This document shows, one piece after another, positions 15,096 to 22,974 of a DNA stretch of 32,220 nucleotides. Numbering within the stretch: the stretch's first letter is position 1; each line of letters opens with the position of its first letter. A model generated the notes under the pieces. The model was not told the origin of the DNA, ran no database searches, and saw nothing but the letters and a program-made list of their open reading frames with translations. Origin of the DNA: Pseudomonas huaxiensis (GTDB taxonomy: Bacteria > Pseudomonadota > Gammaproteobacteria > Pseudomonadales > Pseudomonadaceae); NCBI RefSeq assembly GCF_003231275.1, contig NZ_QKVL01000056.1, positions 1 to 32,220 on the forward strand, given 5' to 3'. Made by a program: the position numbers and the translations under genes.

Positions 15096-15216
15096 CGCCT
15101 CTTCAACGCCGCCTTGCTCTTGCCGCTTGCGCAAGGCGCGCTAACATCAAGACCTTGGAAACTTTCATCTTCCGGCGCTCAAGTCGCAAGGCAGGTCAAC
15201 CGATACAGTGCCTAAA

Positions 15217-15234
15217 CGACCGTCGCAACGGTCG
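15217..15234. other. Inverted repeat upstream of bifA
   Basis: CGACCGT-CGCA-ACGGTCG has perfect 7-bp arms and lies 116 bases before the bifA start. It has no T-tract. It could be an operator or a leader hairpin. The rest of the 15096-15349 gap shows nothing I can name. Confidence 0.4.
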
Positions 15235-15349
15235 GACCGGTAGCAGGAACACTGCAAAACCACCACGCACGGCCTGCTGCAAAGGCCGATAGTGGAATGC
15301 CACGTTTGATGGCAAAATGATGCCATGCGCATGGATTAAGGAAACCCCA

Positions 15350-17401
15350 TTGAAGCTGGAACTCAAGAACAGCTTATCGGTCAAGTTGCTCAGGGTTGTC
15401 CTGCTCTCGGCGCTGATCGTCGGAGTGGTGCTCAGCTGTGCGCAGATCGTGTTCGACGCCTACAAGACCCGTCAGGCTGTCGCCAATGATGCCCAGCGCA
15501 TCCTCGACATGTTCCGCGACCCGTCGACCCAGGCGGTCTACAGCCTCGACCGGGAAATGGGCATGCAGGTCATCGAAGGTCTGTTCCAGGACCGCTCGGT
15601 GCGCATGGCGTCCATCGGCCATCCCAACGAGACCATGCTCGCGGAGAAATCCCGCCCGCTGCAGGAGACCGGCACCCGCTGGATCACCGACCCGATCCTC
15701 GGCCAGGAGCGTGCATTCAGCACTCAATTGGTCGGACGCGGCTCGTACAGCGAGTATTACGGCGACCTGAACATCACCCTCGACACCGCGTCCTACGGTG
15801 AAGGGTTCCTGTTCAACTCGGTGATCATCTTCATCTCCGGGGTACTGCGCGCCCTGGCCATGGGCCTGGTGCTGTACCTGGTCTATCACTGGCTGCTGAC
15901 CAAGCCGCTCTCGCGGATCATCGAACACCTCACCCAGATCAATCCCGACCGCCCCAGCCAGCACCAGTTGCCGCTGCTCAAGGGCCACGAGAAGAACGAG
16001 CTGGGCCTGTGGGTCAATACCGCCAACCAGTTGCTGGCCTCGATCGAGCGCAATACCCATTTGCGCCACGAGGCAGAAAACAGCCTGCTGCGCATGGCCC
16101 AGTACGACTTCCTCACCGGCCTGCCGAATCGCCAGCAATTGCAACAGCAGCTGGACAAGATCCTTGTCGATGCCGGCCGCCTGCAACGCCGGGTGGCGGT
16201 GATCTGCGTCGGCCTCGATGACTTCAAAAGCATCAACGAACAATTCAGCTACCAGGCCGGCGACCAGTTGCTGCTGGCCCTGGCCGATCGCCTGCGCGCC
16301 CACAGCGGCCGGCTCGGCGCCCTGGCGCGGTTGGGCGGTGACCAGTTCGCACTGGTCCAGGCCGATATCGAACAACCTTACGAGGCGGCCGAACTGGCCC
16401 AGAGCATTCTCGACGACCTGGAGGCGCCCTTCGCCCTCGATCATCAGGAAATCCGTCTGCGCGCCACCATCGGCATCACCCTGTTCCCGGAAGACGGCGA
16501 CAGCACCGAGAAGCTGCTGCAGAAAGCCGAGCAGACCATGACCCTGGCCAAGTCCCGCTCGCGCAACCGCTATCAGTTCTATATCGCCAGCGTCGACAGC
16601 GAAATGCGGCGCCGCCGCGAGCTGGAGAAAGACCTGCGCGAAGCCCTGTCGCGCAACCAGTTGTTCCTCGTCTACCAACCGCAGATCAGCTACCGCGACC
16701 AGCGCGTGGTCGGCGTCGAGGCGCTGTTGCGCTGGCAGCATCCGGAGCTGGGCATGGTCCCGCCGGACCAGTTCATTCCGCTGGCAGAGCAGAACGGCAA
16801 CATCGTCTCCATTGGCGAATGGGTGCTCGATCAGGCCTGCCGGCAACTGCGCGAATGGCACGACCAGGGCTTCAGCGATCTGCGCATGGCGGTCAACCTG
16901 TCCACCGTGCAACTGCACCACAGCGAGTTGCCGCGAGTGGTCAACAACCTGCTGCAGATCTATCGCCTGCCGCCGCGCAGCCTGGAGCTGGAAGTCACCG
17001 AAACCGGCCTGATGGAAGACATCAGCACCGCCGCCCAGCAACTGCTGAGCCTGCGCCGCTCCGGCGCGCTGATCGCCATCGATGACTTCGGTACTGGCTA
17101 CTCGTCGCTCAGCTACCTGAAATCGCTGCCGCTGGACAAGATCAAGATCGACAAGAGCTTCGTCCAGGACCTGCTGGAAGACGACGATGACGCCACTATC
17201 GTGCGCGCCATCATCCAGTTGGGCAAAAGCCTCGGCATGCAGGTCATTGCCGAGGGTGTGGAGACCGCCGAGCAAGAGTCCTACATCGTCGCCCAGGGCT
17301 GCCACGAAGGTCAGGGCTATCACTACAGCAAACCGTTGCCGGCCCGGGAACTGGTGGCGTTCCTCAAGCAGTCCCAGCGCAATCAGGTGTCGATACTCTG
17401 A
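15350..17401 (+). CDS. bifA: c-di-GMP phosphodiesterase BifA, degenerate GGDEF plus EAL
   Basis: A 683-residue inner-membrane protein: helix about 13-35, a periplasmic domain about 36-155, a second helix about 157-180, a HAMP-like linker, a GGDEF domain with GGDQF at 329-333, and an EAL domain with EALLRW at 457-462, IDDFGTGYSSLSYLKSLPLD and AEGVE. The altered GGDQF predicts no cyclase activity, while the intact EAL predicts hydrolysis of c-di-GMP. This is the known BifA pattern, which favours motility over biofilm. I choose a TTG start at 15350 because AAGGAAA sits just upstream and the product then begins MKLELKNSLSVKLLR; the ATG 33 bases earlier adds unrelated residues. Next to sodB, as in P. 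aeruginosa from memory. Confidence 0.9.
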   Translation: MKLELKNSLSVKLLRVVLLSALIVGVVLSCAQIVFDAYKTRQAVANDAQRILDMFRDPSTQAVYSLDREMGMQVIEGLFQDRSVRMASIGHPNETMLAEKSRPLQETGTRWITDPILGQERAFSTQLVGRGSYSEYYGDLNITLDTASYGEGFLFNSVIIFISGVLRALAMGLVLYLVYHWLLTKPLSRIIEHLTQINPDRPSQHQLPLLKGHEKNELGLWVNTANQLLASIERNTHLRHEAENSLLRMAQYDFLTGLPNRQQLQQQLDKILVDAGRLQRRVAVICVGLDDFKSINEQFSYQAGDQLLLALADRLRAHSGRLGALARLGGDQFALVQADIEQPYEAAELAQSILDDLEAPFALDHQEIRLRATIGITLFPEDGDSTEKLLQKAEQTMTLAKSRSRNRYQFYIASVDSEMRRRRELEKDLREALSRNQLFLVYQPQISYRDQRVVGVEALLRWQHPELGMVPPDQFIPLAEQNGNIVSIGEWVLDQACRQLREWHDQGFSDLRMAVNLSTVQLHHSELPRVVNNLLQIYRLPPRSLELEVTETGLMEDISTAAQQLLSLRRSGALIAIDDFGTGYSSLSYLKSLPLDKIKIDKSFVQDLLEDDDDATIVRAIIQLGKSLGMQVIAEGVETAEQESYIVAQGCHEGQGYHYSKPLPARELVAFLKQSQRNQVSIL

Positions 17402-17466
17402 GACGACCTGAAAATTGCCCACGGACGACAGCGCACTAATATTTACGCGGTTCCCCCTTTACACAA

Positions 17467-17485
17467 AATGCAAATCTTTCGCATT
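17467..17485. promoter_or_regulatory. Fur-box-like palindrome upstream of the imelysin gene
   Basis: AATGCAAATCTTTCGCATT reads nearly the same on both strands (AATGC-A/G-AA ... TT-T/C-GCATT) and resembles the GCGAATnATTCGC form of Fur boxes. It lies 60 bases before the imelysin start codon. The GATAATGATAATC consensus itself is matched only partly. Confidence 0.6.
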
Positions 17486-17545
17486 ATGTCGCCACTTTTG
17501 CGTGCCCCGGCACGCCTGTTCAACCCTTCGACGCAGGAATTCGCC

Positions 17546-18886
17546 ATGATTCGTATGCCTCTGGCCACCGCCAGTTTGCTGGCCATTGCCATCTCTCTCG
17601 CCGGCTGCGGCGACAGCAAGGACAAGGCTGCCGCACCGCAAGCCCAGGCGCCTGCAGCGGCCGCCACGCCAGCCGCACCTGCCGCCGCTGGCGCTGTGGA
17701 CGAAGCTGCCGCCCAGGCCGTGGTCAAGCACTACTCCGAGATTGTCTATGCCGTCTACAGCGACTCGCTGAGCACCGCGAAAACCCTGCAAACCGCGATC
17801 GACGCCTTCCTGGCCAAGCCGGACGCCGACACCCTGAGCGCCGCCAAGGCCGCCTGGGTCGCTGCGCGCGTTCCGTACCTGCAAAGCGAAGTGTTCCGCT
17901 TCGGCAACACCATCATCGACGACTGGGAAGGTCAGGTTAACGCCTGGCCGCTGGACGAAGGCCTGATCGACTACGTCGACAAGAGCTACGAGCACGCCCT
18001 GGGCAACCCTGCCGCCAGCGCCAACATCATCGCCAACACCGAGATCCAGGTCGGCGAAGACAAGATCGACGTCAAAGACATCACCCCTGAGAAACTGGCC
18101 AGTCTGAACGAGCTGGGCGGTTCCGAGGCCAACGTCGCCACCGGCTACCACGCCATCGAATTCCTGCTCTGGGGCCAGGACCTGAACGGCACCGGCCCAG
18201 GCGCCGGCAACCGTCCTGCGTCGGACTACCTGGAAGGCCAGGGCGCCACCGGCGGCCACAACGACCGTCGTCGCGCTTACCTGAAATCGGTCACCGACCT
18301 GCTGGTCAGCGACCTGGAAGAAATGGTCAAGAACTGGGCGCCGGGCGTTGCCGACAACTACCGCGCCTCGCTGGAAGCCGAGCCTGTGGCCAACGGCCTG
18401 CGCAAAATGCTGTTCGGCATGGGCAGCCTGTCGCTGGGTGAACTGGCGGGCGAACGCATGAAGGTGTCCCTGGAAGCCAACTCGCCGGAAGACGAGCACG
18501 ACTGCTTCAGCGATAACACTCACTACTCGCACTTCTACGACGCCAAGGGCATCCGCAACGTCTACCTGGGTGAATACGCCCGTCCGGACGGCACCAAGCT
18601 GACCGGCCCGAGCCTGTCCTCGCTGGTTGCCAAGATCGACCCGGCCACCGATGCCACCCTGAAGGCCGACCTGGAAGCCACCGAAGCCAAGATCCAGGTG
18701 ATCGTCGACCACGCCCTGAAAGGCGAGCACTACGACCAACTGATCGCCGCCGACAATGCTGCCGGCAACCAGATCGTGCGTGACGCCATCGCGTCGCTGG
18801 TCAAACAGACCGGCGCCATCGAACAGGCCGCGGGCAAACTGGGTATCACCGACCTGAACCCGGACACCGCTGATCACGAATTCTGA
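17546..18886 (+). CDS. Imelysin-family lipoprotein (IcmP-like, peptidase M75)
   Basis: A 446-residue lipoprotein with signal peptide and lipobox LAGC, lipidated at C21, then an Ala/Pro-rich linker (about 27-50) and an imelysin domain. The family motif GxHxxE is G200-YHAIE205 in ATGYHAIEFLLWGQD. P. aeruginosa IcmP is called an insulin-cleaving metalloproteinase, but many imelysins lack clear protease activity and are related to the EfeO iron-uptake protein, so a metal-binding role is at least as likely. The ATG at 17546 has AGGA upstream; an earlier ATG at 17468 falls inside the Fur-like box. It heads a four-gene imelysin region, although a terminator and a large hairpin separate it from the next gene. 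Confidence 0.9.
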   Translation: MIRMPLATASLLAIAISLAGCGDSKDKAAAPQAQAPAAAATPAAPAAAGAVDEAAAQAVVKHYSEIVYAVYSDSLSTAKTLQTAIDAFLAKPDADTLSAAKAAWVAARVPYLQSEVFRFGNTIIDDWEGQVNAWPLDEGLIDYVDKSYEHALGNPAASANIIANTEIQVGEDKIDVKDITPEKLASLNELGGSEANVATGYHAIEFLLWGQDLNGTGPGAGNRPASDYLEGQGATGGHNDRRRAYLKSVTDLLVSDLEEMVKNWAPGVADNYRASLEAEPVANGLRKMLFGMGSLSLGELAGERMKVSLEANSPEDEHDCFSDNTHYSHFYDAKGIRNVYLGEYARPDGTKLTGPSLSSLVAKIDPATDATLKADLEATEAKIQVIVDHALKGEHYDQLIAADNAAGNQIVRDAIASLVKQTGAIEQAAGKLGITDLNPDTADHEF

Positions 18887-18909
18887 TTCGGCGCCGGAGA
18901 CGGACAAGA

Positions 18910-18934
18910 AAGGCGACCTTCGGGTCGCCTTTTT
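18910..18934 (+). terminator. Rho-independent terminator of the first imelysin gene
   Basis: AAGGCGACC (18910-18918), a TTCG loop, and GGTCGCCTT (18923-18931) form a perfect 9-bp stem followed by TTT. It lies 24 bases after the stop codon. Confidence 0.92.
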
Positions 18935-18981
18935 CCGTTAAGCAGCAAGCTTCAAGCAGATGAATCTTTTTGGGCCGCTTT

Positions 18982-19105
18982 GCGGCCCTTCGCGACGGTT
19001 CGGCGCTCCGACAAGCTCGCTCCCACAGTAGAGCGCTGATCCGGAGTTTTGCGGAGTCCTGTGGGAGCGAGCTTGTCGGAGCGCCGAACCGTCGCGAAGG
19101 GCTGC
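18982..19105. repeat. 124-bp palindrome, 46-bp arms with GTGGGAGCGAGCTTGTC core
   Basis: Arms at 18982-19027 and 19060-19105 match at 45 of 46 positions around a 32-base loop. The inner part is a REP-type core (TGTGGGAGCGAGCTTGTCGG), while the outer part (AGCGCCGAACCGTCGCGAAGGGC) extends it. It lies in the 415-base gap 18887-19301. The rest of that gap holds the terminator, a small GGGCCGC-TTT-GCGGCCC hairpin at 18972-18988, and an imperfect pair of CAAGCTTCAAGC-like and GCTTGAGGCTTG-like sequences (about 18943-18958 and 19176-19197). I see no gene there. Confidence 0.9.
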
Positions 19106-19301
19106 AGAGCAGCCCCCAATACAGGCGCTGCAATGCTAACTAACTGGCACTACTGCACAGCCTGCTTTTTCTTGCAGCTTGAGGCTTGAGGCTTGTCGCT
19201 GGTCACCGATTTCATCTGGCAAACGCAAACTCCTCTTATTCACGCCGCCCCGTCCTGTTAAGCTTGCGGGCTGTTTTTTCGAACACCGTCCGGGATCTTT
19301 C

Positions 19302-20729
19302 ATGCCCTCGCTGCTTCGCCTCTGCCTGCCACTGTTTCTGGCCCTGCCGCTGGTCGCCTGCGACGAAGCCCCACGCTTCACCCAGGCCGAGCCCGGCGAA
19401 GCCCGTGCCGGCGGCGATACCACGGTGAACCGCGGCGACCAGAACGCCTATTCGATGCCATCGGCCAACCTGAGCCCGGCGCGGCGCCTGGACTTTCATG
19501 TCGGCAACAGCTTCTTTCGCAACCCGTGGGTGATCGCCCCGTCGACCACCACCGCCCGCGATGGCCTCGGCCCGCTGTTCAACACCAACGCCTGCCAGAA
19601 CTGCCACATCCGCGATGGCCGTGGCCATCCACCAGAGCCCGGTGACAGCAACGCCGTGTCGATGCTGGTGCGCCTGTCGATCCCCAACCAGCCCGAATAC
19701 GTCAAAGTCATCGAGCAACTGGGCATCGTCCCCGAGCCGGTCTATGGCGGGCAGTTGCAAGACATGGCGATCCCCGGCGTAGCGCCGGAAGCTAAGGTCC
19801 GGGTCGACTACACCATGCACACGGTGACGTTCAAGGACGGCACCCAGGTCGAACTGCGCACGCCACAACTCAATATCACCCAGCTCGGCTATGGTCCGAT
19901 GCACCCCGACACGCTGTTCTCCGCGCGCATCGCTCCGCCGATGATCGGCCTCGGCCTGCTCGAAGCGATCCCGGAGGAAGCCATCCTGGCCAATGCCGAC
20001 CCGGACGACCGCAACGGCGACGGCATTCGTGGCCGACCCAATCGAGTCTGGGACGACGCCCGCCACGAAACCGTGATGGGCCGCTTCGGCTGGAAAGCCG
20101 GGCAGCCGAACCTCAACCAGCAGAATGTCCACGCCCTTTCCGGCGACATGGGCCTGACCAGCAGCCTGCGCCCGATGGACGACTGCACCGCAGCGCAGAC
20201 CGCCTGCAAGCAGGCGCCCAACGGCAATGGCGCCAACGGCGAACAGGAAGTCAGCGACAACATCCTGCGCCTGATCCTCTACTACACCCGCAACCTGGCG
20301 GTGCCCGCGCGCAAGGACGTCGATTCGGCGCAGGTGCTGGCCGGCAAGAACCTGTTCTTCCAGGCCGGCTGCCAGGGCTGCCACACCCCGCAGTTCACCA
20401 CCGCTGCCACGGCCGCCGAGCCGGAACTGGCCAGTCAGGTGATCCGCCCCTACAGCGACCTGTTGCTGCACGACATGGGCCCGGGCCTCGCCGACCAGCG
20501 CAGCGAATTCGCCGCCAGCGGCCAGGACTGGCGCACCGCGCCGTTATGGGGCATCAGCCTGAACCAGACCGTCAGCGGCCACACCCAGTTTCTCCACGAC
20601 GGCCGGGCGCGCAACCTGCTTGAAGCCGTGCTTTGGCACGGCGGCGAAGCACAAGCCGCCCAGCGTCACGTCTTGACCTTCAATGCCGAGCAACGCGCTG
20701 CGTTGCTGGCGTTCCTGAACTCACTCTAG
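19302..20729 (+). CDS. Di-heme oxidoreductase-family lipoprotein (DUF1111-like)
   Basis: A 475-residue exported protein with signal peptide and lipobox LVAC (C20), so probably a periplasm-facing lipoprotein. Two c-type heme sites are visible: C98-QN-CH102 and C357-QG-CH361. DPDDRNGDGIRGRPNRVWD (233-251) resembles a calcium-binding or structural loop found in these proteins. The overall pattern fits the family annotated as di-heme oxidoreductases or thiol oxidoreductases; the real reaction is not established. I start at 19302 because it gives the signal peptide, although the open frame extends upstream. It begins a tight unit: the second imelysin gene starts 14 bases after its stop. Redox handling of a metal for the imelysins is an inference. 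Confidence 0.87.
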   Translation: MPSLLRLCLPLFLALPLVACDEAPRFTQAEPGEARAGGDTTVNRGDQNAYSMPSANLSPARRLDFHVGNSFFRNPWVIAPSTTTARDGLGPLFNTNACQNCHIRDGRGHPPEPGDSNAVSMLVRLSIPNQPEYVKVIEQLGIVPEPVYGGQLQDMAIPGVAPEAKVRVDYTMHTVTFKDGTQVELRTPQLNITQLGYGPMHPDTLFSARIAPPMIGLGLLEAIPEEAILANADPDDRNGDGIRGRPNRVWDDARHETVMGRFGWKAGQPNLNQQNVHALSGDMGLTSSLRPMDDCTAAQTACKQAPNGNGANGEQEVSDNILRLILYYTRNLAVPARKDVDSAQVLAGKNLFFQAGCQGCHTPQFTTAATAAEPELASQVIRPYSDLLLHDMGPGLADQRSEFAASGQDWRTAPLWGISLNQTVSGHTQFLHDGRARNLLEAVLWHGGEAQAAQRHVLTFNAEQRAALLAFLNSL

Positions 20730-20743
20730 AGAAGGAGCCGGAC

Positions 20744-21808
20744 ATGTTCCGTCCCAAGCTGTTGTTCACCAGCCTCGCCGCCCTCGCGCTGGGCGCCTGC
20801 TCGCCGCAAGACCCGCAGGCCGTGACCTCCGCCGCCATCGCCAAGCAGGTGATCATGCCGACCTACAGCCGCTGGGTCGAAGCCGACCGCCAGTTGGCCG
20901 TCAGCGCCCTCGCCTACTGCGAAGGCAAGGCAAGCCTGGACACCGCCCGTGCCGATTTCCTCCACGCGCAAAAAGCCTGGGCCGAGCTGCAACCACTGTT
21001 GATCGGCCCGCTGGCCGAAGGCAACCGCGCCTGGCAGGTTCAGTTCTGGCCAGACAAGAAAAACCTTGTCGGCCGCCAGGTCGAGCAACTGGTCAGCGGT
21101 GACAAGCCGGTAGATGCCGAGACCGTGGCCAAGTCCAGTGTCGTGGTCCGCGGCCTCTCGGCCTACGAATACATCCTCTTCGACAGCAAGCCGGACGCCG
21201 CCAATCCAGAGCAGAAAGCGCGCTACTGCCCGCTGCTGGTGGCCATCGCCGCTTACCAGAAGACCCTGGCCGAAGACATCCTGAAGAACTGGAACAGCAA
21301 CGACGGCATGCTCGCGCAGTTGACCAAGTTCCCCAACCAGCGCTACGCCGACTCTCACGAGGCCATCGCCGATCTGCTGCGCGCCCAGGTCACCGCCCTG
21401 GACACCCTGAAGAAAAAGCTCGGCACGCCGATGGGTCGCCTGAGCAAAGGCATTCCGCAGCCGCTGCAAGCCGAAGCCTGGCGCAGCCAGTCATCGCTCA
21501 AGAGCATCGCCGCCAGCCTCGCCGCGTCGCAGACCGTCTGGGTCGGCGTCGACAATCAGGGCCTGCGTGGTCTGCTGGGCAAGGACCAGAAAGTCCTGGC
21601 CGACAAGATCGACGCCGCCTACGCCGAGTCGATCAAGCTGCTGGACGCCAACCAGCACACCCTGGACGAACTGCTGCAGGATGAAGCCGGTCGCCAGCAG
21701 CTCAACGCGATCTATGACAGCCTGAACGTGGTTCACCGCCTGCACGAAGGCGAGCTGGCCAAAGCGCTGAACATCCAACTCGGCTTCAACGCCAACGACG
21801 GTGACTGA
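20744..21808 (+). CDS. Second imelysin-family lipoprotein
   Basis: A 354-residue lipoprotein, lipidated at C19 (lipobox ALGAC). It belongs to the imelysin superfamily, but the motif that reads GYHAIEFLLW in its paralogue is here GLSAYEYILFD (residues 137-147), keeping the Glu (E142) and losing the His. That points to altered metal binding. AAGGAGCC precedes the ATG. It lies between the di-heme protein gene and the DUF1513 gene with 14- and 2-base gaps, so all three should be co-transcribed. Periplasmic metal handling is likely but not shown. Confidence 0.87.
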   Translation: MFRPKLLFTSLAALALGACSPQDPQAVTSAAIAKQVIMPTYSRWVEADRQLAVSALAYCEGKASLDTARADFLHAQKAWAELQPLLIGPLAEGNRAWQVQFWPDKKNLVGRQVEQLVSGDKPVDAETVAKSSVVVRGLSAYEYILFDSKPDAANPEQKARYCPLLVAIAAYQKTLAEDILKNWNSNDGMLAQLTKFPNQRYADSHEAIADLLRAQVTALDTLKKKLGTPMGRLSKGIPQPLQAEAWRSQSSLKSIAASLAASQTVWVGVDNQGLRGLLGKDQKVLADKIDAAYAESIKLLDANQHTLDELLQDEAGRQQLNAIYDSLNVVHRLHEGELAKALNIQLGFNANDGD

Positions 21809-21810
21809 TC

Positions 21811-22908
21811 ATGCTGCGACGCCAGGCCCTGAAACTCGGTAGTGTTCTGCTCAGCGCCCTCACTCTGGGCGGCTGGACCCTGCTGCGGCAAAAGGAGCGG
21901 CCGCCGCTGTTGTTGTCTGCCCGCGATGACGCGGACGGTCAGCACTACGCGGTCGGCTATCGCCTGGACGGCACCCAGGTGTTCGCCACCCGGGTCGCCC
22001 AGCGTTGCCACGACATCATCAATCACCCCGAACTGCCCATCGCCCTGTTCGTCGCTCGTCGCCCAGGTACCGAAAGCTACCTGATCGACCTGCGCGACGG
22101 CGTTTTGCTGCAGACCATCGCCTCGCAACCGAACCGGCATTTCTACGGTCACGCGGTGATCCACAAAGGCGGCGAGTGGCTGTATGCCACCGAGAACGAC
22201 ACCACCGATCCGGGGCGTGGCGTACTCGGCGTGTACCGCTTCGAAGGCGAGCGCCTGGTGTATACCGGTGAGATTTCCACCCACGGCGTCGGCCCGCATC
22301 AGGTGTCGTGGATGCCGGACGGCGAGACCCTGGTGGTGGCCAACGGCGGTATCCGCACCGAGGCCGAAAGCCGGGTCGAGATGAACCTGAACGCAATGGA
22401 GCCGAGTCTGGTGCTGATGCACCGCGATGGCAGCCTGATCAGCAAGGAAACCCTTGGCCAACAGATGAACAGCGTGCGTCACCTGGCCATCGGCAACGAT
22501 GGCACAGTGGTCGCCTGCCAGCAGTTTATGGGCGATGCCCATGAGACTGCCGAGCTGTTGGCGATCAAGCGTCCGGGCCTGCCGTTTGCGGCTTTCCCGG
22601 TGCCGGAGCATCAGTTGCAGTCCATGGCCCAGTACACCGCCAGCGTTGCCGTGCACAGCGAGCTGCGCCTGGTGGCGATGACCGCGCCACGGGCCAATCG
22701 CCTGTTCATCTGGGACCTCGACGACGCCAGCGTACGCCTGGATGCGCCGATGCCGGATTGCGCCGGCGTTGGCGCGGTGGCCGATGGTTTCGTGGTCACC
22801 TCCGGACAGGGTCGCTGCCGCCTGTATGACTGCCGCAAGGACGAACTGGTCGGACAGCCGCTGCAATTGCCGTCAGGCCTGTGGGACAACCACCTGCATC
22901 TAGTCTGA
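21811..22908 (+). CDS. DUF1513 beta-propeller-like exported protein
   Basis: A 365-residue protein that starts MLRRQALKLGSVLLSALTLGG: an RRxxLK pattern followed by a short hydrophobic stretch, suggesting Tat export of a folded protein. The rest has repeated beta-propeller-like units (SARDDADGQHYAVGYRLDG, FYGHAVIHKGGEWLYATEND, GPHQVSWMPDGETLVVANGG, SVRHLAIGNDGTVVACQQ), as in DUF1513 proteins, whose function is unknown. Three cysteine positions stand out: C66, and a pair near the C-terminus in GRCRLYDC. The start codon is 2 bases after the second imelysin gene. Tat export would suit a cofactor or metal loaded before export. Confidence 0.85.
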   Translation: MLRRQALKLGSVLLSALTLGGWTLLRQKERPPLLLSARDDADGQHYAVGYRLDGTQVFATRVAQRCHDIINHPELPIALFVARRPGTESYLIDLRDGVLLQTIASQPNRHFYGHAVIHKGGEWLYATENDTTDPGRGVLGVYRFEGERLVYTGEISTHGVGPHQVSWMPDGETLVVANGGIRTEAESRVEMNLNAMEPSLVLMHRDGSLISKETLGQQMNSVRHLAIGNDGTVVACQQFMGDAHETAELLAIKRPGLPFAAFPVPEHQLQSMAQYTASVAVHSELRLVAMTAPRANRLFIWDLDDASVRLDAPMPDCAGVGAVADGFVVTSGQGRCRLYDCRKDELVGQPLQLPSGLWDNHLHLV

Positions 22909-22974
22909 AGCGTGGTCGCCGGGCGTAGGGCAAGCGAGTAGACTTCGCCAATATCGCATCCAAGGAACTGGAAT

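Noticed and set aside
15374..17422. Long minus-strand frame opposite bifA
   Set aside because: Composition and lack of any domain mark it as a shadow of the GGDEF/EAL gene.
17468..17545. Upstream ATG for the imelysin gene
   Set aside because: It falls inside the Fur-like palindrome, and the downstream ATG has a ribosome site and starts a proper lipoprotein signal peptide.
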